A stretch of 64,000 nt of DNA from Peptostreptococcaceae bacterium (GCA_902363255.1 CABIZO010000006.1:175646-239645); one strand, 5' to 3'; counted from the stretch's first letter, positions 18,010 to 26,833 are shown. Made by a program: numbers and translations. Notes: a model not told the origin generated them from the sequence alone.

Positions 18010-18030
18010 TTTATCCCCCATATCCTCTTA

Positions 18031-18593
18031 TTAAAATAAAGTAATATAATAAATAACTTCTTCCAATGAAGATAATACTTCTTTTGTCATATTCAAATAA
18101 TGCTGATTGGGAACTTTCATATCTGGAATACATATTACTGGAATATTAGCTGAACATGCTGATTGTATTCCAGCTTCACTATCTTCTAAAACCAAGCATT
18201 CTTCTGGTTTTTCTGAAAGCTTTTTACAAACTTTTAAGAAAATATCTGGATTTGGTTTGCCTTTTTCAACCTCATTACCAAATACAAATTCATCAAAATA
18301 TCCTATAATGTTATGTTGCTTTAATATAGTCCATGCTCTATCCCTTAATCAATAAACTTATTTTCAATTTTAGAAAAATTGTTTAATCCTTCCTCAACAG
18401 TCCAAGGTAAACTATATGTATCTATTAGGTTTGTAATATTCTTAACTTCTGTTTTTCCACTAAAATTTTGAACATATTCTTCAATAGAAAAGTTATGCCC
18501 AAACTGTTGCAATATTTCTTTATAGATTTTATATGAAATTATCTCGCTATCAATTAATAAACCATCTAAATCAAATATTACTGCTTTTATCAT
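18031..18593 (-). pseudogene. HAD-family phosphatase (beta-phosphoglucomutase-like), deleted
   Basis: The N-terminal part, from the ATG at 18593, has the HAD motif I IFDLDGLLIDSE, and the product ends at residue 82. The C-terminal half continues in another frame to the TAA at 18031-18033. It carries motif III and IV equivalents: FVFGNEVEKGKPNPDIF and CLVLEDSEAGI. Between them the segment that should hold motif II (the S/T loop) is missing, so an internal deletion plus frameshift has inactivated the gene. Neighbour of the GNAT gene in the transposon cargo. Confidence 0.8.
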
Positions 18594-18823
18594 TTGTCTA
18601 TCCCCTTAAATATATCTATTTTAGTCTATACATCTATATTATCAAATGTATAAATTCTCCACAATATATAACAATTCCCCACTCTATCTTTTAAATTTTA
18701 TCTCTCATTTTATTTTATCATAATTCATTGATAGCTTAATTTTTATACATAAAAATTAATATAAAATACAATTTCTGCTATAATAATCACATAACGCTTA
18801 ATTTTAAAGGGGAAATAATTAAT

Positions 18824-19600
18824 ATGAAGATAAATAAATATATAATAGGAATATCGTTGATAGGGATATTATCACTAGCTGGATTTGCTTTAGCAAGTGC
18901 CAACGAAAAGGTCACAACTGTTGATGGGAAAGAAGTTGTACAGGCCTATAATAACTTAATAAACAAAAAAGGAATAGAACATGTAATCTTAACATCTAGC
19001 GATAAAACTACTATGGATATATACAGAAATAGAAGTAACGGCAGCGAAAGAGTAGATTTTTTTGATGAAAATGGACTACTTGTAGATAGGACTATTACCA
19101 CTGATTATGGTGCTACTTTCTTGACATTATCTCAATCTGAAACAAATGGTAAATATGAATTTGAGTTGGTAAAAACCTTACCAGCAAAAAATGCTGTTGA
19201 TGAAAACAAAGAACTTATGCAAAAATCTATGATTGATGGATATTTTCAAGAAGAATTTGTAGATGGAATTTATAGAGATTGGAAAAAAGCAAAAATAGAT
19301 CCAAAGACTAATTTAATAAAATATTTCGATGAAAGCAATAATATTTATGTAAATTCTAGTACCGGTGAAGTTACCAAAAGAGAAATTATAGCAAATGGTA
19401 AAGTTGTAAAAACTTTTGATGTTGAAAATTTACCCCTAAGTGAAAGAGAATCTGATGAGATTTTTAAAATAGATTCTCCTTTAATAAAAGAAAACTCCCT
19501 TGGAGAACATAAAAGTTTAAAGGAAATAATAAAAAATCTTAAAGTAAATACACAAGATAACACCAACGTTGAATATAGTTCTAGCAATGGATTAGGCTAA
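18824..19600 (+). CDS. Secreted or membrane-anchored protein, unknown
   Basis: 258 aa. A signal peptide (basic start, hydrophobic residues 7-24, possible cleavage after ALASA) precedes a soluble, charged region. That region reads like beta-strand repeats (EVTKREIIANGKVVKTFDVENLPLSE), reminiscent of lipoprotein or antisigma-type outer domains. I cannot assign a family. AAAGGGGAAATAATTAAT stands before the ATG, and repeat copy R3 begins 17 bp after the stop. It is a single gene in its orientation within the transposon cargo. Confidence 0.65.
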   Translation: MKINKYIIGISLIGILSLAGFALASANEKVTTVDGKEVVQAYNNLINKKGIEHVILTSSDKTTMDIYRNRSNGSERVDFFDENGLLVDRTITTDYGATFLTLSQSETNGKYEFELVKTLPAKNAVDENKELMQKSMIDGYFQEEFVDGIYRDWKKAKIDPKTNLIKYFDESNNIYVNSSTGEVTKREIIANGKVVKTFDVENLPLSERESDEIFKIDSPLIKENSLGEHKSLKEIIKNLKVNTQDNTNVEYSSSNGLG

Positions 19601-19616
19601 TTTCACAAAATATTTT

Positions 19617-19760
19617 GATAAAAAATTCGCTTCGCTTAAGCCACTGCGTGGGCGCTACCCTTCATGTCGCCAACGACTTCATCCGTTGCTCCATTAAGCA
19701 GTTGGAATTTATATTTTATCCACAAAACAGATAAAATATAAATTCCTTACAATTAAAAAA
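19617..19760 (+). repeat. Dispersed structured repeat, copy R3
   Basis: The most complete copy. It starts GATAAAAAATTCGCTTCGCT, contains CATGTCGCCAACG and CCGTTGCTCC, and holds a perfect 17-bp hairpin GGAATTTATATTTTATC / GATAAAATATAAATTCC around a CACAAAACA loop. It ends CCTTACAATTAAAAAA, the same outer end as R2. Relative to R4 it has an extra 26 bp containing CCACTGCGTGG. Confidence 0.8.
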
Positions 19761-19825
19761 GCAAATTCATAATATTATTTATATTTTCATAAATCAAAAT
19801 AATATATAGTGGAAATTAATAGTCA

Positions 19826-20914
19826 TTAATTACTATTTATCATTTCGTAAATTGCATCAACGTCTTTTTTGACATCTTTCTTTTTAAAATCAGTTTTTAT
19901 CTTATTTTTCTTCATATAATCAAAATACTCATCTAAAATCCAGTATAAAGATTTATCCACACTTATCCAAGTGTTGCTAGTCATTTCATAGTAATTCATA
20001 GCCTCACCTTCATCACCCACTTCATATTTTGATGGAATTTCTTCTATTATTTCTAAATCCAATAAATATTTTGGCACATGAATGTTGGCATCAAAGGCCA
20101 TTTTTATAAACTTGCTTGCATTTTCCATATCTTCTTTTGCAAAATAATAAAGTGCTTTTGTATATGTCATAAAAGTATCTTTATCGCTATCTTTCATTAA
20201 TTTTTCAAATTCTTCATATCTTTTATTTAGAAGAAGTAAATTTGATAAATTAAATCTCACTTGTAATTTATCATCCTCATCATATTTAAGCAAATCTTCG
20301 TATTCATTTATAGCTTTGTCATAATCATAATTTACAAAATAAACATAAGCCAAATCATTTTTTAAATTAAGATAAGCATTCATATCTTCATTTTTTTGAG
20401 CTTCATCTACAGCTTTTTGTAAATAATTTATAGTTTCTTCATAAGATTGAGAATTCATGGCTTTTTCCATATAAATTTGATACTTTTCTATATCTGAAAA
20501 ATTCATATGATTTATACTTTTGCCTAAATGAGACTCAAAATTATCATTATAAACATAGGTAATGTCTGCCTCAAATTTGCTACCTTCTGGCAGTGCTTCT
20601 CTAATATCATTTGCTCTAGCTCTCATAGTAGTTGCACTTATGCCAACGCCTTCTGCCACTTCACTTTTTGAATAATAAAGTTTGTCGCATTTTACATTGT
20701 TTGGATCAAATAAATTACTATCTTCTCCAACTACATAAAGTAGTCCGCCTACCCATCCTAAATATTTTCCACCATCCATGGAAAACTCTTTGTTTTTCTT
20801 TAGTTTATTAACTAATGCTTTTACAGTTTTATGATAATCTTTTGTGAAATTTGCTTCACAGTGCCACTGTAAGGAATTGTTTATGTCTTTTAAAATATTT
20901 TTATCTGTTGACAA
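19826..20914 (-). CDS. DUF6398-like domain plus TPR-type helical repeats
   Basis: 362 aa. Residues about 48-112 (YLGWVGGLLYVVGEDSNLFD, then SKSEVAEGVGISATTMRAR) resemble DUF6398, a helical domain with a DNA-binding look. Residues about 135-290 form TPR-like helix pairs (SYEETINYLQKAVDEA, NYDYDKAINEYEDLL, RYEEFEKL). This layout suggests a protein-binding or regulatory factor; no enzyme motif is seen. It is transcribed alone. The ATG has only a modest AAAGGAAAAG-type site upstream. The DUF name is from memory. Confidence 0.65.
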   Translation of the reverse strand: MSTDKNILKDINNSLQWHCEANFTKDYHKTVKALVNKLKKNKEFSMDGGKYLGWVGGLLYVVGEDSNLFDPNNVKCDKLYYSKSEVAEGVGISATTMRARANDIREALPEGSKFEADITYVYNDNFESHLGKSINHMNFSDIEKYQIYMEKAMNSQSYEETINYLQKAVDEAQKNEDMNAYLNLKNDLAYVYFVNYDYDKAINEYEDLLKYDEDDKLQVRFNLSNLLLLNKRYEEFEKLMKDSDKDTFMTYTKALYYFAKEDMENASKFIKMAFDANIHVPKYLLDLEIIEEIPSKYEVGDEGEAMNYYEMTSNTWISVDKSLYWILDEYFDYMKKNKIKTDFKKKDVKKDVDAIYEMINSN

Positions 20915-21141
20915 ATTTCTACCTCTTTTCCTTAGTTTTTCATAATTTAAACTTAATTATATATGATAAATTTATTTTTTATATCATGTCATTTTCTTTA
21001 TCATAATATTATAACACCAAAATAGAATAGTTTAAAATTTTTTCTATTATTCAAAAAAGGAATTCATTATAAAAAATTAGAATAGATACAGAAATTCATG
21101 CTACAATTATAGTATAAAAAGCAAACCCATTAAACTCCCGC

Positions 21142-21191
21142 ATAAAAAATTCGCTTCGCTCATGTCGCCAACGACTTCGTCCGTTGCTCCA
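21142..21191 (+). repeat. Dispersed structured repeat, copy R4 (partial)
   Basis: ATAAAAAATTCGCTTCGCTC, ATGTCGCCAACGACTTCGTC and CCGTTGCTCC run continuously, then the similarity stops. It contains the compact hairpin CAACGAC-TTC-GTCCGTTG (one bulged C). It abuts the shortened 3' end of the AraC fragment. Confidence 0.75.
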
Positions 21192-21509
21192 TTAATAAAC
21201 AAAAGGTGACATTCCCGTTTGCAATTTAAATTTTTCAATAAAATAACTTGCACTGGCAAAACCACACTTATAAGCTATATCAGTAATAGACTCATTTGTT
21301 GTAATTAACAGCTTTTCACTTTCTACTAATCTATAATTAGTAATATATTCAAAAATAGAGCAATTCATATATTTTTTAAACTCTCTACAACAAGTTCCCT
21401 TTGACAAATTAACTTGACTAGATATATCATCCAAATTAATCTTTTCACTGTAGTGATTATGAACATAATTTATAATAGTTTTTATGCGAGATGTATTGTA
21501 AATTACATT
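21192..21509 (-). pseudogene. AraC-family regulator, DNA-binding domain remnant
   Basis: The open frame encodes a double helix-turn-helix AraC domain: YVHNHYSEKINLDDISSQVN, then ITDIAYKCGFASASYFIEKF and TGMSPFVY. It has no proper start codon; the reading frame opens after a stop near 21512, and the first usable start (TTG at 21434) lies inside helix 1. The sensor domain is absent. The C-terminus stops a few residues short of the family norm, exactly where repeat R4 begins. Most likely a dead fragment. Confidence 0.75.
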
Positions 21510-21544
21510 TTAGTATCATTTTTCTTTAATTAAGTTTCTTTTTT

Positions 21545-22048
21545 CTAGAAATTTTTCTCAAAGGCTACTCTTTTGCCGCCATCTTCTAAATAAATTATTC
21601 CACAATACTCAAATCCATTTTTAGTAAGCAACTTTTGCATAGGTATATTTTCTTCGTGGGTATCCACTTTTATACTGTGAACATTGTTTTCTTTACATTT
21701 ATCTTCTGTATATTTTATTATTTTGTGAGAAAGACCTAGCCCTTTATAAGTATTGTCCACTGCAATTCTATGAATCACAGCATAATCGCCATTGCTAAGC
21801 CATTTTCCATCATAAATTTTATCATAAGTTTCTTCCTTATCAAAAGATATTACAGTCGTTGCAACAACTTTATCATCTTTTAACATTACATAACTATCTC
21901 CATTTTCTATATCACCATTTATGACTTCTTCATTGGGATAATTATTTTGCCATTGATCTATACCTTGCTCTTTAAAATAATTTTGTGCTTGTTTGACAAT
22001 ATTCATTATTTTAGGTACATCATTTTTTGTAGATTTTCTAAATTCCAT
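21545..22048 (-). CDS. GNAT-family N-acetyltransferase
   Basis: 167 aa. The acetyl-CoA binding motif is VIHRIAVDNTYKGLGLSHKI (residues about 110-129), followed by the family's VKVDTHEENIPMQKLLTKNGF ending (shown here as a description of residues about 145-160). The substrate is unknown. GGAGAAG precedes the ATG, and the gene ahead (YczE-like) ends 15 bp upstream, so the two form an operon. It has no close similarity to the first GNAT of this cargo and is AT-rich like the chromosome. Confidence 0.88.
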   Translation of the reverse strand: MEFRKSTKNDVPKIMNIVKQAQNYFKEQGIDQWQNNYPNEEVINGDIENGDSYVMLKDDKVVATTVISFDKEETYDKIYDGKWLSNGDYAVIHRIAVDNTYKGLGLSHKIIKYTEDKCKENNVHSIKVDTHEENIPMQKLLTKNGFEYCGIIYLEDGGKRVAFEKNF

Positions 22049-22063
22049 TTTTTCTTCTCCTTA

Positions 22064-22717
22064 TTATCCATTTATACATTTATTAAAAAATACAAAACAT
22101 TCTCTGATGTTTTTATGTTTTATTTTACCCACATCAAATCTTAAGACTTTGAACACCAATTGGATACACGCCCCAAGGCAAAATACAGTTATTAGCGTTC
22201 CAATTCCAACACTTCCACCTAAAATAAAACCTATAATCAAAACTCCAAGTTCTATACAAGATCTAATAAAGCCTACAGGTTTGCCTGTTTTTTTCACCAA
22301 GGCCACCATAAGTCCATCCCTAGGTCCACATCCCATCTCGCAACCTATATACAAATATGAGCCAATTGCCATGGTAAATAAACTTCCTAATAACATCAAT
22401 AGACTTACAAAAAAATTATGACTTGTTGGAATTATTTTAGTGTATGATATTACATCCATAAAAACTCCAATCAAAATCATATTTGCTATGGTTCCAAGGC
22501 CTATTTCTAATTTTAGGAAAATCGTTGCAATTACAACAATTAGCCCCACAAAAATACTCACCTGCCCCATGGAAATACCCGTAATTTTTGACAATCCTTG
22601 ATGAAATACATCCCAGGGACTAAGTCCCAAATTTGAATTTACAGCCAAGACTGTTCCACTAGAACAAAATATAAATCCTATTATAAGTCTACATACAGTT
22701 TTTAATATTCTTATCAT
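22064..22717 (-). CDS. YczE/YyaS-family membrane protein
   Basis: 217 aa with five or six membrane segments. The family motif LGLSPWDVFHQGLSKITGIS (residues about 30-49) and GCEMGCGPRDGLMVAL (about 126-141) match the YczE/YyaS/YitT-related group. In Bacillus, YczE is needed for surfactin or bacillaene production in some strains, but the biochemical role is not known. First gene of an operon with the GNAT gene. AGGAGG precedes the ATG. Confidence 0.82.
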   Translation of the reverse strand: MIRILKTVCRLIIGFIFCSSGTVLAVNSNLGLSPWDVFHQGLSKITGISMGQVSIFVGLIVVIATIFLKLEIGLGTIANMILIGVFMDVISYTKIIPTSHNFFVSLLMLLGSLFTMAIGSYLYIGCEMGCGPRDGLMVALVKKTGKPVGFIRSCIELGVLIIGFILGGSVGIGTLITVFCLGACIQLVFKVLRFDVGKIKHKNIRECFVFFNKCING

Positions 22718-22815
22718 AAATCCTCCTAATAATTAATTATGTAATTGATTTTCTCACATGTCTAAGTATATCATAATTATATCAGTTGAAAGTTCAACTA
22801 TTTTTTCAAAAAAAT

Positions 22816-22851
22816 AAAAAAGTGTATCTATTTTAACTGATACACTTTTTT
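22816..22851 (-). terminator. Terminator after the secreted-protein gene
   Basis: Perfect 13-bp stem AAAAAAGTGTATC / GATACACTTTTTT, 5 bp beyond the stop of the 22856-23509 gene. Confidence 0.85.
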
Positions 22852-22855
22852 ATAT

Positions 22856-23509
22856 TTATTTCAAATATTTATCTCTATTAGAACTATTATTTAAATGTTT
22901 ACTAACATTTTTAGCAAAATCTGATTTTTTAACTGCTTTATTGTATGTTTTTTTGCTTATCTTACTTCTATTATAATCTTCACTACTTTCTACAACACCA
23001 GTCTCCTTATAATATTTCTTTTCTGCTTTATCATAAGTATAACTTACTAAAGATAATTGCTTTTTCTTGTTAAGTGTTAAATAATAATTCATTTTTACTC
23101 CTGAATTATTAAATCTTCTGGCTAATCTACCATTTTTATCTATATATACAATACCTCTATCGTACATATTTCCACAGTATTTAACTTTACCATTTGTGTA
23201 AGTATAAACTGTAACTTCTCTATTACTTTTATCAATCATTATAAGTTCTTTTACACCATTTTTGTCTAAATCAATAGTAGCAAAATAATTCATTTTGTAA
23301 TATTTATCTGGTCCATAGACATATTTGTTCTTTTTCAAAAACTTTTTATATGCTTTCATTGATGAACTTGCTGTAGATGTCATACTTGTTGCATTTACTA
23401 TGTTAGAAGAATTGGCACCATTTAAAGTTGGTACAAATCCCACACTTACTAAGCATAAACTTAATAAGCTAAACAATATAAATTTTTTAATTTTTTTCAT
23501 TATAACCAT
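22856..23509 (-). CDS. Secreted protein, unknown
   Basis: 217 aa. A clear Sec signal peptide (residues about 1-32) precedes a lysine- and tyrosine-rich domain. The pattern KMNYFATIDLDKNGVKELIM is an EF-hand-like or calcium-dockerin-like acidic loop seen in clostridial surface proteins of unknown role, and the tail is rich in Lys, Ser and Asn. Two start candidates are three codons apart (23509 and 23500) and neither has a decisive ribosome site. It has its own terminator, and the promoter should lie in the 227 bp shared with the FAS1 gene. Confidence 0.7.
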   Translation of the reverse strand: MVIMKKIKKFILFSLLSLCLVSVGFVPTLNGANSSNIVNATSMTSTASSSMKAYKKFLKKNKYVYGPDKYYKMNYFATIDLDKNGVKELIMIDKSNREVTVYTYTNGKVKYCGNMYDRGIVYIDKNGRLARRFNNSGVKMNYYLTLNKKKQLSLVSYTYDKAEKKYYKETGVVESSEDYNRSKISKKTYNKAVKKSDFAKNVSKHLNNSSNRDKYLK

Positions 23510-23736
23510 CTACCTTTTATTAAATTTTTAATCAATTTAATTTTAGCTTAAGTTTAGATATTTTCATCTACTTTTATTGTTTTGTAATAATTTGTAATCA
23601 AATTTTGTACTTAATGAATTTCTCCTATGTATTCATTGATATTAGTCAATTTTCATTGATTTTTATTTTCTACAAATATTATCTTTTTTTAGTGGAAATA
23701 TATATATAAATATATACATAGTAAAGGAGTCTTATA

Positions 23737-24258
23737 ATGAAAAAACAAAAAATAATTGTAACATCTATTCTACTAGTATTATCATTTATTTTTATGCCAA
23801 TATCATCAGTATTTGCTGCCCCAAATCCTTCAACTAGTAATTCAGCTGACATAGTTTATACAGCAGTAAATCATAAAGAACTTAAAACTTTTGTATCTGC
23901 ACTTCAAGCAGCAGGATTAGTAGATACACTTGAGGTTGATGGATCATTTACTGTTTTTGCACCAACTGACAATGCCTTTGCCAGTTTACCAACTGGTACT
24001 TTGAAGAATTTATTAAAACCTGAAAATAAGGAAAATCTAAATGATATATTGCTTTATCATGTCTTTAATGGTAAAGTAACTGCCCAAGATGCAGCTAAAT
24101 TAAATGGACAAGAAATAGATATGGCAAATGGCGAAAAAGCTAAAATAAGTATAAAAGATGGAAAAGTATTTATTAATGATGCAGAAGTTGTTATTGCTGA
24201 TATTAATGCAAAAAACGGCATAATTCATATTATTGATACAGTTTTAATGCCTAAATAA
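23737..24258 (+). CDS. Secreted FAS1 (fasciclin) domain protein
   Basis: 173 aa with a signal peptide (cleavage probably after VFAA, residue about 28) and a single FAS1 domain. The H1 motif FTVFAPTDNAFASLP (residues about 70-84) and the H2-region ILLYHVFNGKV are intact, as is the closing NGIIHIIDTVLMP. FAS1 domains mediate adhesion or matrix binding. No anchor (LPXTG, choline-binding or S-layer module) is present, so the protein is probably released or held indirectly. AAAGGAG precedes the ATG. It has its own terminator and is divergent from the other secreted-protein gene of the cargo. Confidence 0.9.
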   Translation: MKKQKIIVTSILLVLSFIFMPISSVFAAPNPSTSNSADIVYTAVNHKELKTFVSALQAAGLVDTLEVDGSFTVFAPTDNAFASLPTGTLKNLLKPENKENLNDILLYHVFNGKVTAQDAAKLNGQEIDMANGEKAKISIKDGKVFINDAEVVIADINAKNGIIHIIDTVLMPK

Positions 24259-24262
24259 TAGC

Positions 24263-24300
24263 AAGGGCACCTATCTTTTGATAAGCGCCCTTTATTTTTT
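24263..24300 (+). terminator. Terminator after the FAS1 gene
   Basis: Stem AAGGGC..TATC / GATA..GCCCTT with TTTT loop and a T tract. Confidence 0.8.
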
Positions 24301-24305
24301 TATAA

Positions 24306-24316
24306 GGCTATGTTTT
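24306..24316 (+). repeat. Orphan IS1595-like terminal motif
   Basis: GGCTATGTTTT is identical to the first 11 bases of the IS1595-family end at 16404. No partner end or duplication is visible, so it may be a scar or chance. Otherwise the 330-bp gap 24259-24588 shows only the FAS1 terminator and an AT-rich promoter-like TTGACG (about 24508) before the next gene. Confidence 0.3.
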
Positions 24317-24588
24317 GACACAATGATCACCTCATAGCTCCCCCCTACCTTTTAATTTATTAAGTCCTCAATATTATTTCGCATTATATTAAATTTGTGA
24401 ATTAATATAAACTTTATAGATTTTACACACAAATTATATAAACAAATCAAATACTAATCTATATTATAGTAAGAAAAATTATACTTTATAAAGGATAAAA
24501 ATAATATTTGACGAATAAATATACTTAAAAAATATTATAGTTGTGTTGGTATTAAGAAAAATATTAATGAGAAAGGTGTTTAAAATAT

Positions 24589-25677
24589 ATGTCAAGTTTT
24601 GAGCGTATTTATGATGCATTACAACTATATAAAGAAGACCCTGTATTTCTAATGGCAGTTCCAGATGCAAAAGAAATGTTAGATGTATTAGAAAAAGGTG
24701 ATGATTTATTTGAAAAAAAATATTTTTTAGCCGCATCACAAGAACGGCATGCCTTCTCTTTTTTTATAAATGCATTTGAAGAACATAGGGAAGATGTGAG
24801 ATGGTACTATGAAAATAAAGGTACATATTTAAGAGAGAGATTAATATATGAATATGTAGATCCCAAATCTGAAGATTATCTAAGTGATTCTATAAAAGAA
24901 GACTATTTTGACATCTTAACTATTGAATATTATGATCAAGAGATGGATGATGTACTTAATGTATATAATAAATGTGTAGCTGGAGGTTATGGACAAGCTC
25001 TTTATTTCATGTATTATGAGGATTATCTTTATACTCTTACTAATGAAATTCGTACTGATGAGGATCTTTGTATTGATGAAGAGTATCCAATCAAATATGC
25101 CATGACTTATTTTACAAAATGGATAGATAAAAGATATGATTCTTATGAAAAAATAGCTAGAGAATCTAGAGATATATTTAAAGAGCTAGACCTAAATATA
25201 TCTATTCTAAGTGAATGCTCTAAAGATGAATTTTTTCTAAAAGAAATTCCTAACACTTTTGATATTATTGATAAGATGAAAAAGGCTATGATAAGTAATA
25301 ATGAAGATAAAGCTTATACTGCTTTTTGTCAATTATATGATCTTAGATATTCAATAAATTTACATAAAAAATATCCTGAAGATATGAAGTTCTTTTATGA
25401 AAATAGAGATATAAGTAAACTTATAGAACTTAAGGATAAAGAGATAAACTTTCCATATATAAGTAATTTATATCATTATCTTACAATATTTGAAACTAGT
25501 TCAACACTTACACGTTGCTGGTCAAGACTTCCTGGATCTTTAACTGCTAAGGAAGATAAATTTTTATCTATTAATATAAGCATTGGCCCTGACAAAAGTT
25601 CTATGGAGGACTTTATCAAATTTGTAGTTAATAAAATAAATGAGGCTATTAAGTATTATAAACGGAAAAATAAGTAA
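24589..25677 (+). CDS. Unknown protein with an internal duplication (cargo operon gene 1)
   Basis: 362 aa, acidic, probably all-helical, with no signal peptide or membrane segment. I do not recognise the family. Two stretches look homologous to each other. Residues about 17-70 run DPVFLMAVPDAKEMLDVLEK to REDVRWYYENKGTYL. Residues about 216-285 run DEFFLKEIPNTFDIIDKMKK to PEDMKFFYENRDISKL. The protein therefore seems to be a tandem repeat of one domain. It lies 41 bp before the DUF91-like nuclease gene, so the two are probably co-expressed. Start supported by AGAAAGGTG 14 bp upstream. Confidence 0.65.
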   Translation: MSSFERIYDALQLYKEDPVFLMAVPDAKEMLDVLEKGDDLFEKKYFLAASQERHAFSFFINAFEEHREDVRWYYENKGTYLRERLIYEYVDPKSEDYLSDSIKEDYFDILTIEYYDQEMDDVLNVYNKCVAGGYGQALYFMYYEDYLYTLTNEIRTDEDLCIDEEYPIKYAMTYFTKWIDKRYDSYEKIARESRDIFKELDLNISILSECSKDEFFLKEIPNTFDIIDKMKKAMISNNEDKAYTAFCQLYDLRYSINLHKKYPEDMKFFYENRDISKLIELKDKEINFPYISNLYHYLTIFETSSTLTRCWSRLPGSLTAKEDKFLSINISIGPDKSSMEDFIKFVVNKINEAIKYYKRKNK

Positions 25678-25718
25678 TAAAAAAAAAAAAACAATACTTA
25701 ATCTAGGGGGATTAAAAT

Positions 25719-26732
25719 ATGTTATATTACCTAAAAGATGATAATGAAACACACTTAACTAAAGTTAAACGTACTAATCTAGCTAATCTAGGATGGAAAG
25801 AAAAAGATTTAGAACATTTAATAGCTAATAATATATCCAAAATATTATCAGAAGAAAGTTTAATGACTATATTTCAAGAACGACAATTCCAAGAAGAGCC
25901 TGATATAATGGCACTTGATAGATATGGTAAATTATATATTATAGAGTTAAAACGTTGGCAGTCAGATAAATCAAATCTGTTACAAGTCATGAGATATGGT
26001 CAAAAATATGGACAATATAACTATGACGATTTAAATGTACTATATAAAAAGTATACTAAAGAAGAAAAAGAGTTAATAGATATGCATAGAGAATATTTTA
26101 ACTTATCTGATGAAGATGAAGAAATAAAAAAAGAAGATTTTAATAAATCACAACATTTTTTGATAATCACAGATGGTATAGATATAGATACTAAACAGGC
26201 TATTGATTATTGGAAAGGATTAGGTCTTTCTATTGATTCTATAATATATAGGGTTTATAAATTAGATAATGAAAATTTAATTGAGTTTAATGTTTATAGT
26301 CCAGAAGATGATGTTATTGAATTGGAAGAAGGATGTTATATATTAAATACTAATAGCAGTTACTGTAAGGATGATGATTCGTATATGATAGAAAATAAAA
26401 GAGCTGCAGCTTTTTATAATCCATGGAAGTATAAAATAGAAAAATTCAATAAAGGAGATAAAGTATTTTTATATAGAAGTGGAGAAGGAATTGTTGCTAT
26501 GGGAAAAGCTAGTGGTATTGTTCATCATAAAAATTATCATGATTTAGAAAGTGAAGTTGATGAAGAATACTATACTGATTTAAATGAATTTAAGGAGCTA
26601 AAAAATCCTTTATGTGCAAGTGAAATAAAAGAAATAACTGGTACTAATTTTGTTTTCAGACCAATAATGTTTTGTATTGGCGAAGAGAAAGGAAACCTAC
26701 TGTGGAATTATATAGAAAAGAATTATCTATAA
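25719..26732 (+). CDS. DUF91/NucS-like nuclease fused to a PUA/EVE-like domain (cargo operon gene 2)
   Basis: 337 aa. The N-terminal part carries a PD-(D/E)XK nuclease signature: D62 (EEPDIMALD), E76-x-K78 (LYIIELKRW) and Q89 (LLQVMRYGQ), the arrangement of NucS/DUF91 endonucleases. The C-terminal 115 residues (KFNKGDKVFLYRSGEGIVAM, then ASGIV) resemble the beta-barrel PUA/EVE/ASCH class that can flip and read modified bases. This combination recalls modification-dependent restriction enzymes, but that function is inference. GGGGGA precedes the ATG. It is the second gene of a two-gene unit next to the transposon recombinases. Confidence 0.7.
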   Translation: MLYYLKDDNETHLTKVKRTNLANLGWKEKDLEHLIANNISKILSEESLMTIFQERQFQEEPDIMALDRYGKLYIIELKRWQSDKSNLLQVMRYGQKYGQYNYDDLNVLYKKYTKEEKELIDMHREYFNLSDEDEEIKKEDFNKSQHFLIITDGIDIDTKQAIDYWKGLGLSIDSIIYRVYKLDNENLIEFNVYSPEDDVIELEEGCYILNTNSSYCKDDDSYMIENKRAAAFYNPWKYKIEKFNKGDKVFLYRSGEGIVAMGKASGIVHHKNYHDLESEVDEEYYTDLNEFKELKNPLCASEIKEITGTNFVFRPIMFCIGEEKGNLLWNYIEKNYL

Positions 26733-26789
26733 ATCTATATTTGTCTACTTTAATTTATTAAGAAATTAATATAAGTATTTATAAAATAA

Positions 26790-26833
26790 TGTATTATTAA
26801 AGAGGGTTAATAATAGCCATCTTTAATAATACA
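26790..26833 (+). terminator. Likely terminator of the cargo operon
   Basis: Perfect 14-bp inverted repeat TGTATTATTAAAGA / TCTTTAATAATACA with a 16-nt loop, 58 bp after the stop. The T tract is short, so confidence is moderate. Confidence 0.5.

Noticed and set aside
13079..24325. TTGACACAATG shared by the ClC terminator and the orphan IS-like motif
   Set aside because: An 11-base match is expected by chance many times in a window of this size.
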